IMG/VR virus record: IMGVR_UViG_3300020175_000005 | Coordinates: 34,507-98,506 of that record | DNA length: 64,000 bases | Source: a virus | Strand: one strand, 5' to 3' | In this document: positions 15,528 to 23,112 of the stretch, one piece after another | How positions within the stretch are numbered: position 1 is the first letter of the stretch | Layout of the letters: the number at the start of each line of letters is the position of its first letter | The notes under the pieces: model-generated | Told to the model about the DNA's origin: nothing | The model's database searches: none | Seen by the model: the letters and a program-made list of their open reading frames with translations, nothing else | Made by a program: the position numbers and the translations under genes

Positions 15528-15837
15528 ACTTTGCTTTTACCTTTCCAGCTTTCGTAAAGAATTCTTTTCTTACACTTTGTAAACTGCCTCCAACCCGTCC
15601 GGGATATTCACCGAGATATGTTCCTGCGCTTAAATCATCTTTACTGATATAATGCTTATGAAAATGTTCAATATCATCCCATACAGCTAGCATCGTTTTT
15701 CCCATCTCATCAAAGAATCCATCACTTAATATAGCATCATCTTCTTTATAATAGGCATATGACGCCATGAGGTACCATGGGACCATCATATTTATATTTT
15801 TTCTAAAAAGAGATGCAGCATGGTTATCAAGATTCAT
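15508..15837 (-). CDS. LigA Ia-domain-like small protein
   Basis: 109 residues from the ATG at 15835-15837, chosen for its AAGGA ribosome site; an ATG at 15882 lies inside the upstream gene. The stretch YYKEDDAILSDGFFDEM resembles the Ia domain of NAD-dependent DNA ligase ('YY..D.P.ISDAEYD'). T4-like cyanophages have comparable proteins labelled 'NAD-dependent ligase subunit A'. No adenylation domain is present, so it is not a ligase by itself; it may bind NAD or DNA. Confidence 0.5.
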   Translation of the reverse strand: MNLDNHAASLFRKNINMMVPWYLMASYAYYKEDDAILSDGFFDEMGKTMLAVWDDIEHFHKHYISKDDLSAGTYLGEYPGRVGGSLQSVRKEFFTKAGKVKAKYAKQYE

Positions 15838-15991
15838 CAGTAAATCCTTTTTTAACATGCTTGGGCCTACGCTTGTATTCATTTGCAGACTTAATAGATT
15901 TTTCTCGAAACGGACCGCCGGGATCTCTTACCTGCTGTGCCAACCAATTACGTTGCTTGGGCGCTTGGGGACGTTTCACTTTCTTGGACAT
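15827..15991 (-). CDS. Basic small protein of 54 residues, unknown
   Basis: A 54-codon frame starting MSKKVKRPQAPKQRNWLAQQ, with 17 Lys/Arg, that overlaps the LigA-Ia-like gene by 11 bases. Such short basic proteins are frequent in T4-like marine phages. It fills an otherwise empty stretch and its overlap supports coupled translation. Possibly nucleic acid-binding; no family recognised. Confidence 0.55.
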   Translation of the reverse strand: MSKKVKRPQAPKQRNWLAQQVRDPGGPFREKSIKSANEYKRRPKHVKKGFTDES

Positions 15992-16003
15992 TGTAAATAT
16001 CCT

Positions 16004-16237
16004 TCACCTTACTTCCATACCAGTGAAGCCGGTTTGAGTCCACCCACGTGCCTTGGCATGTGCATCAACAATATCTTTATATTCAGCTGATTCCCACATT
16101 CCAACTTTAATTGCCCATGCTTTCATGTCAAGTTGAATCATAATAGATTGCTCACCTTGTGTTGGTTGAGCATAGATGCGTTCAGCTTCACACTCTACCA
16201 TGTTCCACTTTGCATTTTCATTTTCAAATTTAGACAT
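16004..16237 (-). CDS. Protein of 77 residues, unknown
   Basis: Preceded by an AGGAGACTACA ribosome site. The product is soluble with several Trp and Met residues and the segment WAIKVGMWESAEYKDIVDAH. No family recognised. It lies in a run of small genes driven by the promoter near 16895. Confidence 0.55.
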   Translation of the reverse strand: MSKFENENAKWNMVECEAERIYAQPTQGEQSIMIQLDMKAWAIKVGMWESAEYKDIVDAHAKARGWTQTGFTGMEVR

Positions 16238-16250
16238 TGTAGTCTCCTGA

Positions 16251-16484
16251 TTATACTTCTATTGTCGAATGAAAGTAGTTAGATTCAGCAATACCGTAAC
16301 GGTACACAGGATCATTTACAGTTTCAAGCAAGTCTGCTCTATATCGCTTGCTCATTTTAGTTAGTGCAGTTTTAGCTGCTGGCATTGTCTTGTAAGACTT
16401 AGTAGCATCTGGACGTACTAAGCCTGTACGCTGATTCATTTTACCCATGATAAAAGTGCTTGAACGTTCATAGATATAATACAT
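16251..16484 (-). CDS. Basic protein of 77 residues, unknown
   Basis: The start used is the ATG at 16482-16484 that overlaps the stop of the upstream gene as TAATG; the longer frame begins inside that gene. The protein is basic, with MYYIYERSSTFIMGKMN at its start and a helical Lys/Thr middle. No family recognised. Confidence 0.6.
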   Translation of the reverse strand: MYYIYERSSTFIMGKMNQRTGLVRPDATKSYKTMPAAKTALTKMSKRYRADLLETVNDPVYRYGIAESNYFHSTIEV

Positions 16485-16858
16485 TACGCTGCTTCCAGTT
16501 CGTTTGCTGCACAAACATAAGCTCGGTTGTACTGTCCAATTTCAATGTCCGTGTAGTGCGAACGATGAAAGTAATCAGACATTGCGTCATCATTGTTGAA
16601 GTACTTGGGACCTTTCATAGCGTCCAGCAGTTCGTTAAGGAAGTCACGTGCTACACCATTGTAGTGTGTGTCGATCCAGTATACGTTTACATCTTCGTAA
16701 CCGTCACGGATATCAAAGTCAATAACACCGCTCTTAACTTTAACAACCAAGGTGCTGTGGTTGCGAATAGCAATAGTAGCTTTCATGTTGTACTTTTTAA
16801 GCACGGCTTTGATAGCTGGAGCAAGTTCTTTTTTATCTGCTTGGGATACGTATGCCAT
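16484..16858 (-). CDS. LPD29-like conserved protein (124 residues)
   Basis: The N-terminal part, YVSQADKKELAPAIKAVLKK followed by AIRNHSTLVVKVKSG, matches my memory of the 'large polyvalent protein-associated' LPD29 type domain found in phages and plasmids ('A..IR..LK..FP...fSVr....s..v.V'). The middle has VNVYWIDTHYNGVARDFLNE. Function unknown. It is the first gene after a strong early-type promoter. Confidence 0.5.
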   Translation of the reverse strand: MAYVSQADKKELAPAIKAVLKKYNMKATIAIRNHSTLVVKVKSGVIDFDIRDGYEDVNVYWIDTHYNGVARDFLNELLDAMKGPKYFNNDDAMSDYFHRSHYTDIEIGQYNRAYVCAANELEAA

Positions 16859-16894
16859 TTTGTGCGTCCTTTGTTTTGCTTAACTTATACATAT

Positions 16895-16923
16895 AATATA
16901 ACACCAAGACGTCTTGATGTCAA
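16895..16923 (-). promoter_or_regulatory. Sigma70-like promoter for the genes at 16004-16858
   Basis: TTGACA (16918-16923), 17 bp, TATATT (16895-16900) on the minus strand. It is preceded by an upstream block ending CAATAGGTTA (plus strand) that also precedes the promoters near 55434 and 57090. Confidence 0.8.
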
Positions 16924-16973
16924 GAGAAAAGTGAACAAAGGTTATTAATGATTACAATAGGTTATAAAATAAT

Positions 16974-17471
16974 TTAAATTTTATTTCTGCTGTCAATTAC
17001 TTCAAATGTGGGAGTAATTATATCCTGTGATTTGATGTCTGTAAAGATGCCGTGCTTGCACACATACTTTCCACTGAATGTGGGAGACCATAATCCAACA
17101 GTGAGAGTTTCTGGAATTCTTAGTGAAAAGTTTACTGGTATATTTTTGCCAGGATACATGCTGGCAGAGGGCGCCTTTACCAAATGCCGTGGAGTTAATA
17201 CGATCATATCGCCATTTTCTGTATTGGTAAGATACACTTTGAAATCTATCAAGTTACACATTACTGGTCTATCAAGTGTTCCTGAAGTTTCTAACACAGT
17301 GTCGGTGGCGAGATCTACTGGAGTCACAACATAACCGGTAAAGTTTTCCAATGGACTTGCATATTGTAGTTTCATAAAGGTGTGAAACATAATCGTGATA
17401 AATGTAATCATGGCAACTGTGATTAGTGCCAAAAGTATATTCACTCCATGTATGCTAAAGATTGCTTTCAT
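16974..17471 (-). CDS. Membrane-anchored protein of 165 residues, unknown
   Basis: The N-terminus holds one clear transmembrane helix (residues about 8-32, ILLALITVAMITFITIMFHT). The remainder is a beta-rich domain with repeated strands, predicted to face the periplasm. No family recognised; the shape fits an inner-membrane anchored phage accessory protein. Confidence 0.55.
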   Translation of the reverse strand: MKAIFSIHGVNILLALITVAMITFITIMFHTFMKLQYASPLENFTGYVVTPVDLATDTVLETSGTLDRPVMCNLIDFKVYLTNTENGDMIVLTPRHLVKAPSASMYPGKNIPVNFSLRIPETLTVGLWSPTFSGKYVCKHGIFTDIKSQDIITPTFEVIDSRNKI

Positions 17472-17483
17472 ATATGTATTTAG

Positions 17484-17873
17484 TTAATCCCAATGATTTT
17501 TTTCCGTTAACTGACGTTGGAATTCTGCCATAATACTACGCCAATAATCTGTAGAGTATCGCAAACTCCAACCTCCAATGTTTACTACTACAAAGTCAGC
17601 TGAAACACGTTCTGGGCGAGGACCGCTTCTGCTACGATAAATCCAATACTTGCCATCACGTGTGTGTAAACCTTGTACGCCTTCGCCATCAGGACCATGT
17701 TCCCAATTGTCAGCAATATGTTGAAATTGTTCAATTGACATTTGACGACTAAAGTTTACATAGTCAGTAACACGGAAACTGATTTTTACCGTGCTTTCGT
17801 CTTTAAAAACATAAATCTTCAGCGGCTCGCTCATTCGCCATACATTATTTTCGTCTAAATTTGGATGTGTCAT
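17484..17873 (-). CDS. Protein of 129 residues, unknown
   Basis: A soluble mixed alpha/beta protein rich in Trp, Arg and aromatic residues (KYWIYRSRSGPRPERV, NIGGWSLRYSTDYWRS). It overlaps the next upstream gene by ATGA. No motif recognised. Confidence 0.55.
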   Translation of the reverse strand: MTHPNLDENNVWRMSEPLKIYVFKDESTVKISFRVTDYVNFSRQMSIEQFQHIADNWEHGPDGEGVQGLHTRDGKYWIYRSRSGPRPERVSADFVVVNIGGWSLRYSTDYWRSIMAEFQRQLTEKNHWD

Positions 17874-18133
17874 TCGATTGATTTTCTTTTCTCTTTTATG
17901 GCTTCTTCAATATCCATTATTTGTTCATTTTCAATTAATCTAATAATTGTTTCTGTTACGCCAATTTCGTGTTGTAACATTCCCATCTTATCCATTAGCT
18001 TTTGTAATTCAGTTGTATAAAACTCAAGTTCTTTTCTTTTCCGGGATCTCTGATCATATATGTCGGTAATGTCAATTATTAGCCTGGGAGACTTTAATTC
18101 ATCGCCACCACTATTGTGTCCTATTAAACTCAT
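17870..18133 (-). CDS. Coiled-coil protein of 87 residues, unknown
   Basis: The ATG at 18131-18133 has a GGAG at proper distance and is preferred over the ATG at 18145. The N-terminal MSLIGHNSGGDE is followed by a long helix rich in Lys, Glu, Leu and Met (residues 30-85), likely a coiled coil. It is the first gene behind a late-type promoter and a structured leader. Confidence 0.55.
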   Translation of the reverse strand: MSLIGHNSGGDELKSPRLIIDITDIYDQRSRKRKELEFYTTELQKLMDKMGMLQHEIGVTETIIRLIENEQIMDIEEAIKEKRKSIE

Positions 18134-18156
18134 TTTAAACTCCATTTTTAAAAGAA

Positions 18157-18227
18157 GCAGGTTGTGCTGTCCGCTGACGCTATTCCTCTCGGGGGTTCAA
18201 GACCCGGGCCAATTAATGCCAACCCGC
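18157..18227 (-). ncRNA. Possible structured mRNA leader, tRNA-sized
   Basis: A 71-base stretch is closed by an 8-bp stem (GCGGGTTG with CAACCTGC, one G-U) and contains a GC-rich CGGG/CCCG hairpin and a small GTC/GAC hairpin. It begins within a base of the start site predicted from the AATAAATA motif. It does not form a canonical tRNA cloverleaf. It may be a stability or regulatory leader for the gene at 17870. Confidence 0.35.
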
Positions 18228-18234
18228 TTGTGGT

Positions 18235-18242
18235 TATTTATT
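18235..18242 (-). promoter_or_regulatory. Late promoter-like motif AATAAATA
   Basis: One mismatch from TATAAATA on the minus strand, located so that transcription would start at the first base of the structured leader. Confidence 0.45.
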
Positions 18243-18243
18243 A

Positions 18244-19008
18244 TCAGATAGTTTCCACAAAAGCTCGCTCTTGAACAAAATGACCGGGTGATCTCATTGT
18301 ACCATGTTCCCAACCAGCAGCTTCTAGCATGTCACGAATTTCATTGTTAAAGGCAGGCCCGCCACAAATCATTATTCTGTCTCTGCTTTTGTCGAAGAAT
18401 TCTTGGTCAATTCCCAGGTCACGGAACACGCTACCGTCGGCGATGTTGTCCGTAATTCTTCCAGTGAATCTACCCTCTCCAGGTTCTTCTCTAGTGACGG
18501 TTTGATACACTCGAGCTCCGTGTGCTTCAATTTCTTCCCGGAACACGAGCTCATCGTTAGTACGACAAGTGTGAGTAACGATAACTTCTTCATAATATTC
18601 ATATACCTCTGGATGTCTTGCTAGACTTAAGAAAGGTGCTAGTCCTGTACCTGTGCTAACCATCCAAAGTCTACCATTTTCATTAATACATGGCTCTGGA
18701 TCAAGATTACGAAGCAACAATGTACCGATAGCACGATGACTCACTTCTACAATATCTCCAACTTTAATGTGTTGTAGTTTACTTGTTAGTGGACCGTCTT
18801 GTACTTTGATACTAAAGAACTCTAAGAATTCGTCATCTGGAGAATTAGCAATTGAGTATGCACGTGTTACATCCGCATCCGGTATACCAATCATAGTAAA
18901 CTCGCCAGGCTGGAAGTTTTTCTTTTCCCACTCTGGGCCTTTTGTGGTTTTAAACCAAAACAAATCATCTGTGAAATGTTTAATCTCTAATACTGTTTCT
19001 TCGTTCAT
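18244..19008 (-). CDS. Ferredoxin/flavodoxin-NADP+ reductase
   Basis: 254 residues. FAD-binding motif RAYSIANSP (49-57), NADP-binding VSTGTGLAPFLS (117-128) and ICGGPAF (214-220), and the C-terminal FVQERAFVE typical of the Fpr class in proteobacteria. It transfers electrons between NADPH and ferredoxin or flavodoxin. In a phage it could feed reducing power to ribonucleotide reductase, Fe-S enzymes such as the radical SAM protein in this window, or host redox balance. It is adjacent to oxygenase genes and touches the stop/start of the one upstream (shared base 19008). Confidence 0.9.
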   Translation of the reverse strand: MNEETVLEIKHFTDDLFWFKTTKGPEWEKKNFQPGEFTMIGIPDADVTRAYSIANSPDDEFLEFFSIKVQDGPLTSKLQHIKVGDIVEVSHRAIGTLLLRNLDPEPCINENGRLWMVSTGTGLAPFLSLARHPEVYEYYEEVIVTHTCRTNDELVFREEIEAHGARVYQTVTREEPGEGRFTGRITDNIADGSVFRDLGIDQEFFDKSRDRIMICGGPAFNNEIRDMLEAAGWEHGTMRSPGHFVQERAFVETI

Positions 19009-19775
19009 TATACTTCCTTATAGAATTGTATGTTTATCCCACTCTTTAGCCAACGATAATTTGGCTTGCTTCTGCGTGTGCAACTGGCATGTATCTGACA
19101 AGCATCAAAAAGCATCACATCACCAGGCGTGTATGTAAAAACTTTTTCTATGCTCAAGCCTCTTAAATTACCAGAAGGTATTTGTGGAAATAAAAACTCA
19201 GTTTCTCTTTTATATTCTTTCTGCATGTCTGCTATTTTACCATCAATAGTAGTACATTCAGGATATTCTCTTGCAACAGTATAGTCGCTGTTGCCTTGCT
19301 CACTTTTATGCAATCTGTCCAAAGTAACACTGTAACCAATGTGTCTCTGATCAAAAAAGGCAGTTTGTGCGTCACTCCAATTGGTAATCATAAGTGGTAT
19401 CACACAGCTCTTGTATGGTATGATATTGTTAGTCCACTCCTCGTTGCATTCACGCTCACTCAATAAGTCAACATGAGCATCATGTAACTGTGTGGTTATG
19501 TAAAAGTTTCCGCTGTGATTGTCGCTAAATTCACCTATTTCTTTCTGAAACTTTTCTTTTAGGACTGGCATGTGTTCAAAAAGTTTGTTGACATCACATA
19601 CTGGTTGCATATTGTTGCTGCTAGGTGCCCACTTTAGACGATCAGCTAACTGAAATTGTAACAAACTTAATTGTTCAATTTCGTCAGGGGTAAACATATT
19701 GTTGACCAGCCTAGCAGGCTCATAATTGTCAACAATGGTCCGTTGATGTTTTTTGCAATTTTCTATATATGTCAT
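19008..19775 (-). CDS. 2OG-Fe(II) oxygenase-like protein
   Basis: 255 residues. A metal-binding HxD pair is seen as H101 and D103 in LHDAHVDLL, the distal His as H229 in QIHASC after PGDVMLFDA, and a basic residue follows. This matches the double-stranded beta-helix dioxygenase fold. The neighbouring gene at 19772 has the same arrangement and is probably a paralogue. Substrate unknown; lipid, sugar or protein hydroxylation are all possible. Confidence 0.65.
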   Translation of the reverse strand: MTYIENCKKHQRTIVDNYEPARLVNNMFTPDEIEQLSLLQFQLADRLKWAPSSNNMQPVCDVNKLFEHMPVLKEKFQKEIGEFSDNHSGNFYITTQLHDAHVDLLSERECNEEWTNNIIPYKSCVIPLMITNWSDAQTAFFDQRHIGYSVTLDRLHKSEQGNSDYTVAREYPECTTIDGKIADMQKEYKRETEFLFPQIPSGNLRGLSIEKVFTYTPGDVMLFDACQIHASCTRRSKPNYRWLKSGINIQFYKEV

Positions 19776-20473
19776 TTTAAATATGTAAAAACACTAAGTC
19801 CTAATTTTTTACTAATACCGTTTTTATTAAAATTGGCGCCGCAGTGTATTCTTGCTGTATCAAATACAATAATATCGCCTGGCTTCCAGGTAACAATATT
19901 TTCCACACTCAATCCATGAAATGCATCATAATGCTGGTGTGAAAAATATTCAGTGTGCGTCTCTCGACAAAATTCCTTACCAGTATTATACTTTAACAAA
20001 CTGTTATCTGTCAAGTCTTGATTGTAATATACACTGGGAGATTGGTGACCAGGTCTGCGTATTTTTACAGGACCATTAAGGTAACACTGATCAAAAACTC
20101 CAAATTGTGTGGGCTCTATAATATCTAGAGGTATTACAACTGTTTTGTGTAATCTAGGCCATAGTCGCTTATTATCATCATTGTGCAATATATGTGGCTT
20201 TCTGACTTCATAAAAATTACCAGCAAATGTCCCATGTGGCCCTATAAGGTCAGTAATAAGACGATCAACATCAAACCACCAACCAGGTAATACGTCAGTT
20301 CTCTCTGGCCAAAAATCCACTGTTACTGGTCCAGTATTCTTGTAATTCTTTTCACTATTCTGGAAGGCGTGAATTAGCCTTTCCAGCAAGCGTTCACTTA
20401 CTACATTTTCATGAACCACAGTCGGTTCAAGTCTGGATAATATTTCTCTTTTTTCTGATACTGTTCTTGTCAT
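19772..20473 (-). CDS. 2OG-Fe(II) oxygenase-like protein, paralogue of the gene downstream
   Basis: 233 residues from the ATG at 20471-20473; an upstream ATG at 20497 is too close to the late promoter. HxD is seen as H97 and D99 (ILHNDDNK) and the distal His in DTARIHCG near residue 208, after KPGDIIVFD. The stretch SVENIVTWKPGDIIVFDTAR mirrors SIEKVFTYTPGDVMLFDACQ of the gene at 19008. It overlaps that gene by ATGA. Confidence 0.65.
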   Translation of the reverse strand: MTRTVSEKREILSRLEPTVVHENVVSERLLERLIHAFQNSEKNYKNTGPVTVDFWPERTDVLPGWWFDVDRLITDLIGPHGTFAGNFYEVRKPHILHNDDNKRLWPRLHKTVVIPLDIIEPTQFGVFDQCYLNGPVKIRRPGHQSPSVYYNQDLTDNSLLKYNTGKEFCRETHTEYFSHQHYDAFHGLSVENIVTWKPGDIIVFDTARIHCGANFNKNGISKKLGLSVFTYLK

Positions 20474-20476
20474 AAT

Positions 20477-20484
20477 GATAAATA
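20477..20484 (+). promoter_or_regulatory. Late promoter-like motif GATAAATA for the plus-strand pair
   Basis: One mismatch from TATAAATA on the plus strand, 40 bp before the gene at 20524, which has an AGGAG ribosome site at 20511-20515. Confidence 0.5.
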
Positions 20485-20500
20485 GCTTTATATACATACT

Positions 20501-20508
20501 TATTTATA
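20501..20508 (-). promoter_or_regulatory. T4-type late promoter TATAAATA for the oxygenase-FNR unit
   Basis: Exact consensus on the minus strand. It would start transcription of the genes from 20473 down to 18244. Together with the plus-strand motif at 20477-20484 it forms a divergent late promoter pair within 32 bp. Confidence 0.65.
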
Positions 20509-20523
20509 CTAGGAGAAAAATTC

Positions 20524-21876
20524 ATGGAAAAATTTATAGGTACTGAAACCCCATCTGAATTCATTAAACATAACTTGGTAGTAGGAATTCTTGCCAACAA
20601 TCGTATCAAAGACCAAATAGCTGACGGATACTTGAAAAACCTAACTGAATTTTATACTCAGGAATTTTTCCTAGGAGGACTAACAGTAATATACGGAGAA
20701 AATCCAGAAGACTTGATGGCTCAAACAAGCGAATTAGGAAAATCACATCTAGTTGCATTAAAGGTCGGTAATATCACTACATCTTTCCTAGACACTCTCA
20801 TTAACTTTTTTGAAAGGTTTTATGATGATGAAGTTTTAATTGGTCACATCTTAGACAGGGGAGATAGCTATTATGAGATACACCCGCAATTCTTCCTAAT
20901 AGATATTAAATGGTGGGAAAGTGTTGGAAAACCAATGTTTGGTATTCGTAGACACAACACTGAGTGGGAAGCTACTATTCCCGAAAGAAGCAATGACAAT
21001 TGGCATGACGATTACACTCCTAAATGGATTAAAAATGGATCAACAAAAAGAACATATACCTCCAAAGAGTATGGCTGGAACATTATATCTCTTGCATTAG
21101 ATAGTGGCAAAAAAGTAGGGGTATGGCAAAAGTATATGCGCGACAGTAAAAAATATCTTTATCCCGAAGTCGAAGAAGCATATGCAGGAAACATTAATGA
21201 AGTTCTTAGATTGTTAGATACATCAAAGTTTTTTTGCTCAAATACCGAAGACATTCATGTTAGTGGAAACATTGTTGCAGATACAGTAATATGTACCGCA
21301 GGTGGACCATCGCCAATTCTACATGCGTTTGCTTATAACATGAAATCTGGAGGAAACTTAGTAGTAGTAGATGTTAGTGAGCTTGCATTAAATATTATGC
21401 AAGATATGTTTGCTACATGGGATGGCAGAGATTACCATAGTTGGCTAGAAGAATATAGAAAAAACTCTTCAGCAATTCGTGGTCGTATGATAGCATTTGA
21501 AAGAGTGGAAAAGCAAAGTAAATGGATGGACGAAATTCCAGGTTTTGAAGAGTGGTATAATGAAGTTTGGCCGCATATCAATAAACAGTTCATTAAACAA
21601 AGTATTTTAGATGTTGACCAATTCACAAAACGCATTGATAGTTTTTTCCAACCTGATAATATAGTAGTAGTGCATACCAGTAATATTTTCCATTATTTGC
21701 CAACTTCATTGTTTTACAACTATAATATAAGATGGCATTTGTTTTGGAAACTAAAAAATTATGTAACGAGAAAACAAGCTACTGTTGAAGGTCTAAAAGT
21801 TATTCAGAGAATACTGTTTAATGATCATCATAGAAAGATAATGGAGATTTTACCATGGTACAAGAAGATAGACTAG
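20524..21876 (+). CDS. Protein of 450 residues, unknown; Rossmann-like segment
   Basis: One of only three plus-strand genes found. The N-terminal 180 residues are alpha/beta with no clear motif. Residues about 245-300 contain VADTVICTAGGPSPILHAFA followed by SGGNLVVVDVSELAL, which reads like a nucleotide-binding or methyltransferase-like Rossmann unit. The C-terminal part is helical and ends basic. It overlaps the hydroxylase gene downstream by 22 bases, so both likely act together. No family can be named with confidence. Confidence 0.55.
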   Translation: MEKFIGTETPSEFIKHNLVVGILANNRIKDQIADGYLKNLTEFYTQEFFLGGLTVIYGENPEDLMAQTSELGKSHLVALKVGNITTSFLDTLINFFERFYDDEVLIGHILDRGDSYYEIHPQFFLIDIKWWESVGKPMFGIRRHNTEWEATIPERSNDNWHDDYTPKWIKNGSTKRTYTSKEYGWNIISLALDSGKKVGVWQKYMRDSKKYLYPEVEEAYAGNINEVLRLLDTSKFFCSNTEDIHVSGNIVADTVICTAGGPSPILHAFAYNMKSGGNLVVVDVSELALNIMQDMFATWDGRDYHSWLEEYRKNSSAIRGRMIAFERVEKQSKWMDEIPGFEEWYNEVWPHINKQFIKQSILDVDQFTKRIDSFFQPDNIVVVHTSNIFHYLPTSLFYNYNIRWHLFWKLKNYVTRKQATVEGLKVIQRILFNDHHRKIMEILPWYKKID

Positions 21877-22604
21877 CAAAAGTTTTAGATTTCATACAAG
21901 AATGCAAGCAACATAAACACTACGCATATATTGAGTCGCCGCCAGAAGCGTATAGTTATTGGAAAGAAATAAGACAAACACGACAGTTATATTTTAAATG
22001 GATCATGAAACACAGTAATTGTCCCAGTTTACGTTTGAGCATTGATATACCACACCGAGAAATACTAGCAGAAGCAGAAAATGCAAACGAATACTTCGTA
22101 AAGCATCGTGGAAATAATCATCCTGGCTGGGAGAGTATGACATTGCATGGCCAAGGAATACATTATACCGACAACATAAAACAATATCCAGATGCGCCAC
22201 AAGAATATAATTGGACTGAATTAACAAAATATTGTCCTATAACAACTGAGTGGTTCAAAGATGTGTGGCCTAATTCAGGCAATATGCAACGTGTTAGATT
22301 TATGATGCTGCGTCCTGGAGGTTGGATTACACCACATCAAGATTTAGATCGTCGAGAAATTAGTGCATTTAATATCGCTCTCAGCAATCCAGAAGGATGT
22401 GAATTTGCAATGGAAGATGCAAATATTATTCCTTGGAAACCAGGAGATGTTAGAGGGATTGATGTTGGGAGAAAGCACTGCGTATACAACGGAAGCAATC
22501 AGGATCGCATACATATGATTGTTCATGACAACTGGAGTCCAAACAAATATGACCTCGTTTGTCAAGCATATGATGACTTGTTAATAGAGAATAACACTTT
22601 GTAA
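21855..22604 (+). CDS. Aspartyl/asparaginyl beta-hydroxylase-like dioxygenase
   Basis: 249 residues. The active-site order is clear: RPGGWITPHQDLDRRE with H161 and D163, KPGDVRGIDVGRKHCVYN with H208, and DRIHMIVH with R218. The spacing and the 'RPGG-I-PH-D' start fit the Asp/Asn beta-hydroxylase family, which uses Fe(II) and 2-oxoglutarate. It converges with the tmRNA coding piece, ending 2 bp from it. Target unknown; virion protein or small-molecule modification is possible. Confidence 0.75.
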   Translation: MVQEDRLAKVLDFIQECKQHKHYAYIESPPEAYSYWKEIRQTRQLYFKWIMKHSNCPSLRLSIDIPHREILAEAENANEYFVKHRGNNHPGWESMTLHGQGIHYTDNIKQYPDAPQEYNWTELTKYCPITTEWFKDVWPNSGNMQRVRFMMLRPGGWITPHQDLDRREISAFNIALSNPEGCEFAMEDANIIPWKPGDVRGIDVGRKHCVYNGSNQDRIHMIVHDNWSPNKYDLVCQAYDDLLIENNTL

Positions 22605-22605
22605 T

Positions 22606-22781
22606 GTGCGACTATTCTGTTGCTAGGTCAGTCGCCAACCCCCACGTGCTTAAATTAAGCCGCTAATGCCATTTCTGGCGCTTTATTTGCGTTTGCAATT
22701 AAAAAGTTTGTTCGCGGTAACGGCGCTTACATCCCGGTAACTCCACTCTTCTATCCTGCCTGTCGATCCTATTTCGACCCC
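22606..22781 (-). ncRNA. ssrA: tmRNA coding piece (circularly permuted ssrA)
   Basis: On the minus strand the piece begins GGGGTCG (22775-22781), which pairs perfectly, with one G-U, to CGACTCC at the 3' end of the acceptor piece near 23046-23056. A D-arm-like AGGATCGACAGG follows. The resume reading frame at 22655-22696 encodes ANANKAPEMALAA and a TAA stop; its context AATTGCAAACGC is typical of tmRNA. The ALAA end is what ClpXP recognises. After the tag there is a GCGACT/AGTCGC hairpin at 22608-22635. The exact 3' end is estimated. Confidence 0.9.
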
Positions 22782-22793
22782 ATCATAAACACA

Positions 22794-23027
22794 CTATTCA
22801 AACCAAAGTAGGAAATCCATACTTCCTGTAATATTATATAATACGATTAGTATCATACAAAACCACAGTAGCCAAAATAACCAAAAGCCTAAAAATCTGT
22901 ACACCTTTTCCATAGGCAAATACTTTTCTAGAAGTGTAGTGATATCCCACACATATCTAAATTGTAGGAACCAACAAAACCATCTTACGTATTTGTTAGG
23001 TGTATTTTCTTTTGTTATCTTAGTCAT
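22794..23027 (-). CDS. 77-residue membrane protein encoded between the two tmRNA pieces
   Basis: The frame lies entirely in the segment between the acceptor piece (CCA end at 23046) and the coding piece (start at 22781). It has an AGGGA ribosome site before its ATG. The product has a basic N-terminus and one or two hydrophobic helices (near residues 45-66, LGFWLFWLLWFCMILIVLY), rich in Trp and Phe. It would be translated from the tmRNA precursor or lost with the excised segment. The homologues and function are unknown. Confidence 0.65.
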   Translation of the reverse strand: MTKITKENTPNKYVRWFCWFLQFRYVWDITTLLEKYLPMEKVYRFLGFWLFWLLWFCMILIVLYNITGSMDFLLWFE

Positions 23028-23045
23028 TATTCCCTAATGTGTTTA

Positions 23046-23107
23046 TGGTGGAGTCGCTGGGTACCGCCCCCAGGTCCAGTTCAGTCGTCAAATTGCTTCA
23101 ACGTTAC
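23046..23107 (-). ncRNA. ssrA: tmRNA acceptor piece (circularly permuted ssrA)
   Basis: On the minus strand it ends GGACCTGGGGGCGGTACCCA and then GCGACTCCACCA, with an encoded CCA at 23046. The T-arm is CTGGG/CCCAG with the 7-base loop GGCGGTA, which lacks the usual TTCRA. The last seven bases before the discriminator pair with the start of the coding piece to form the acceptor stem. Its 5' end is estimated from a perfect late promoter at 23113-23120. The piece lies upstream of the coding piece, i.e. the gene is permuted. Confidence 0.88.
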
Positions 23108-23112
23108 AATAC

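Noticed and set aside
18157-18227. A tRNA gene
   Set aside because: The size and closing stem fit, but no canonical D, anticodon and T arms or CCA could be fitted on either strand.
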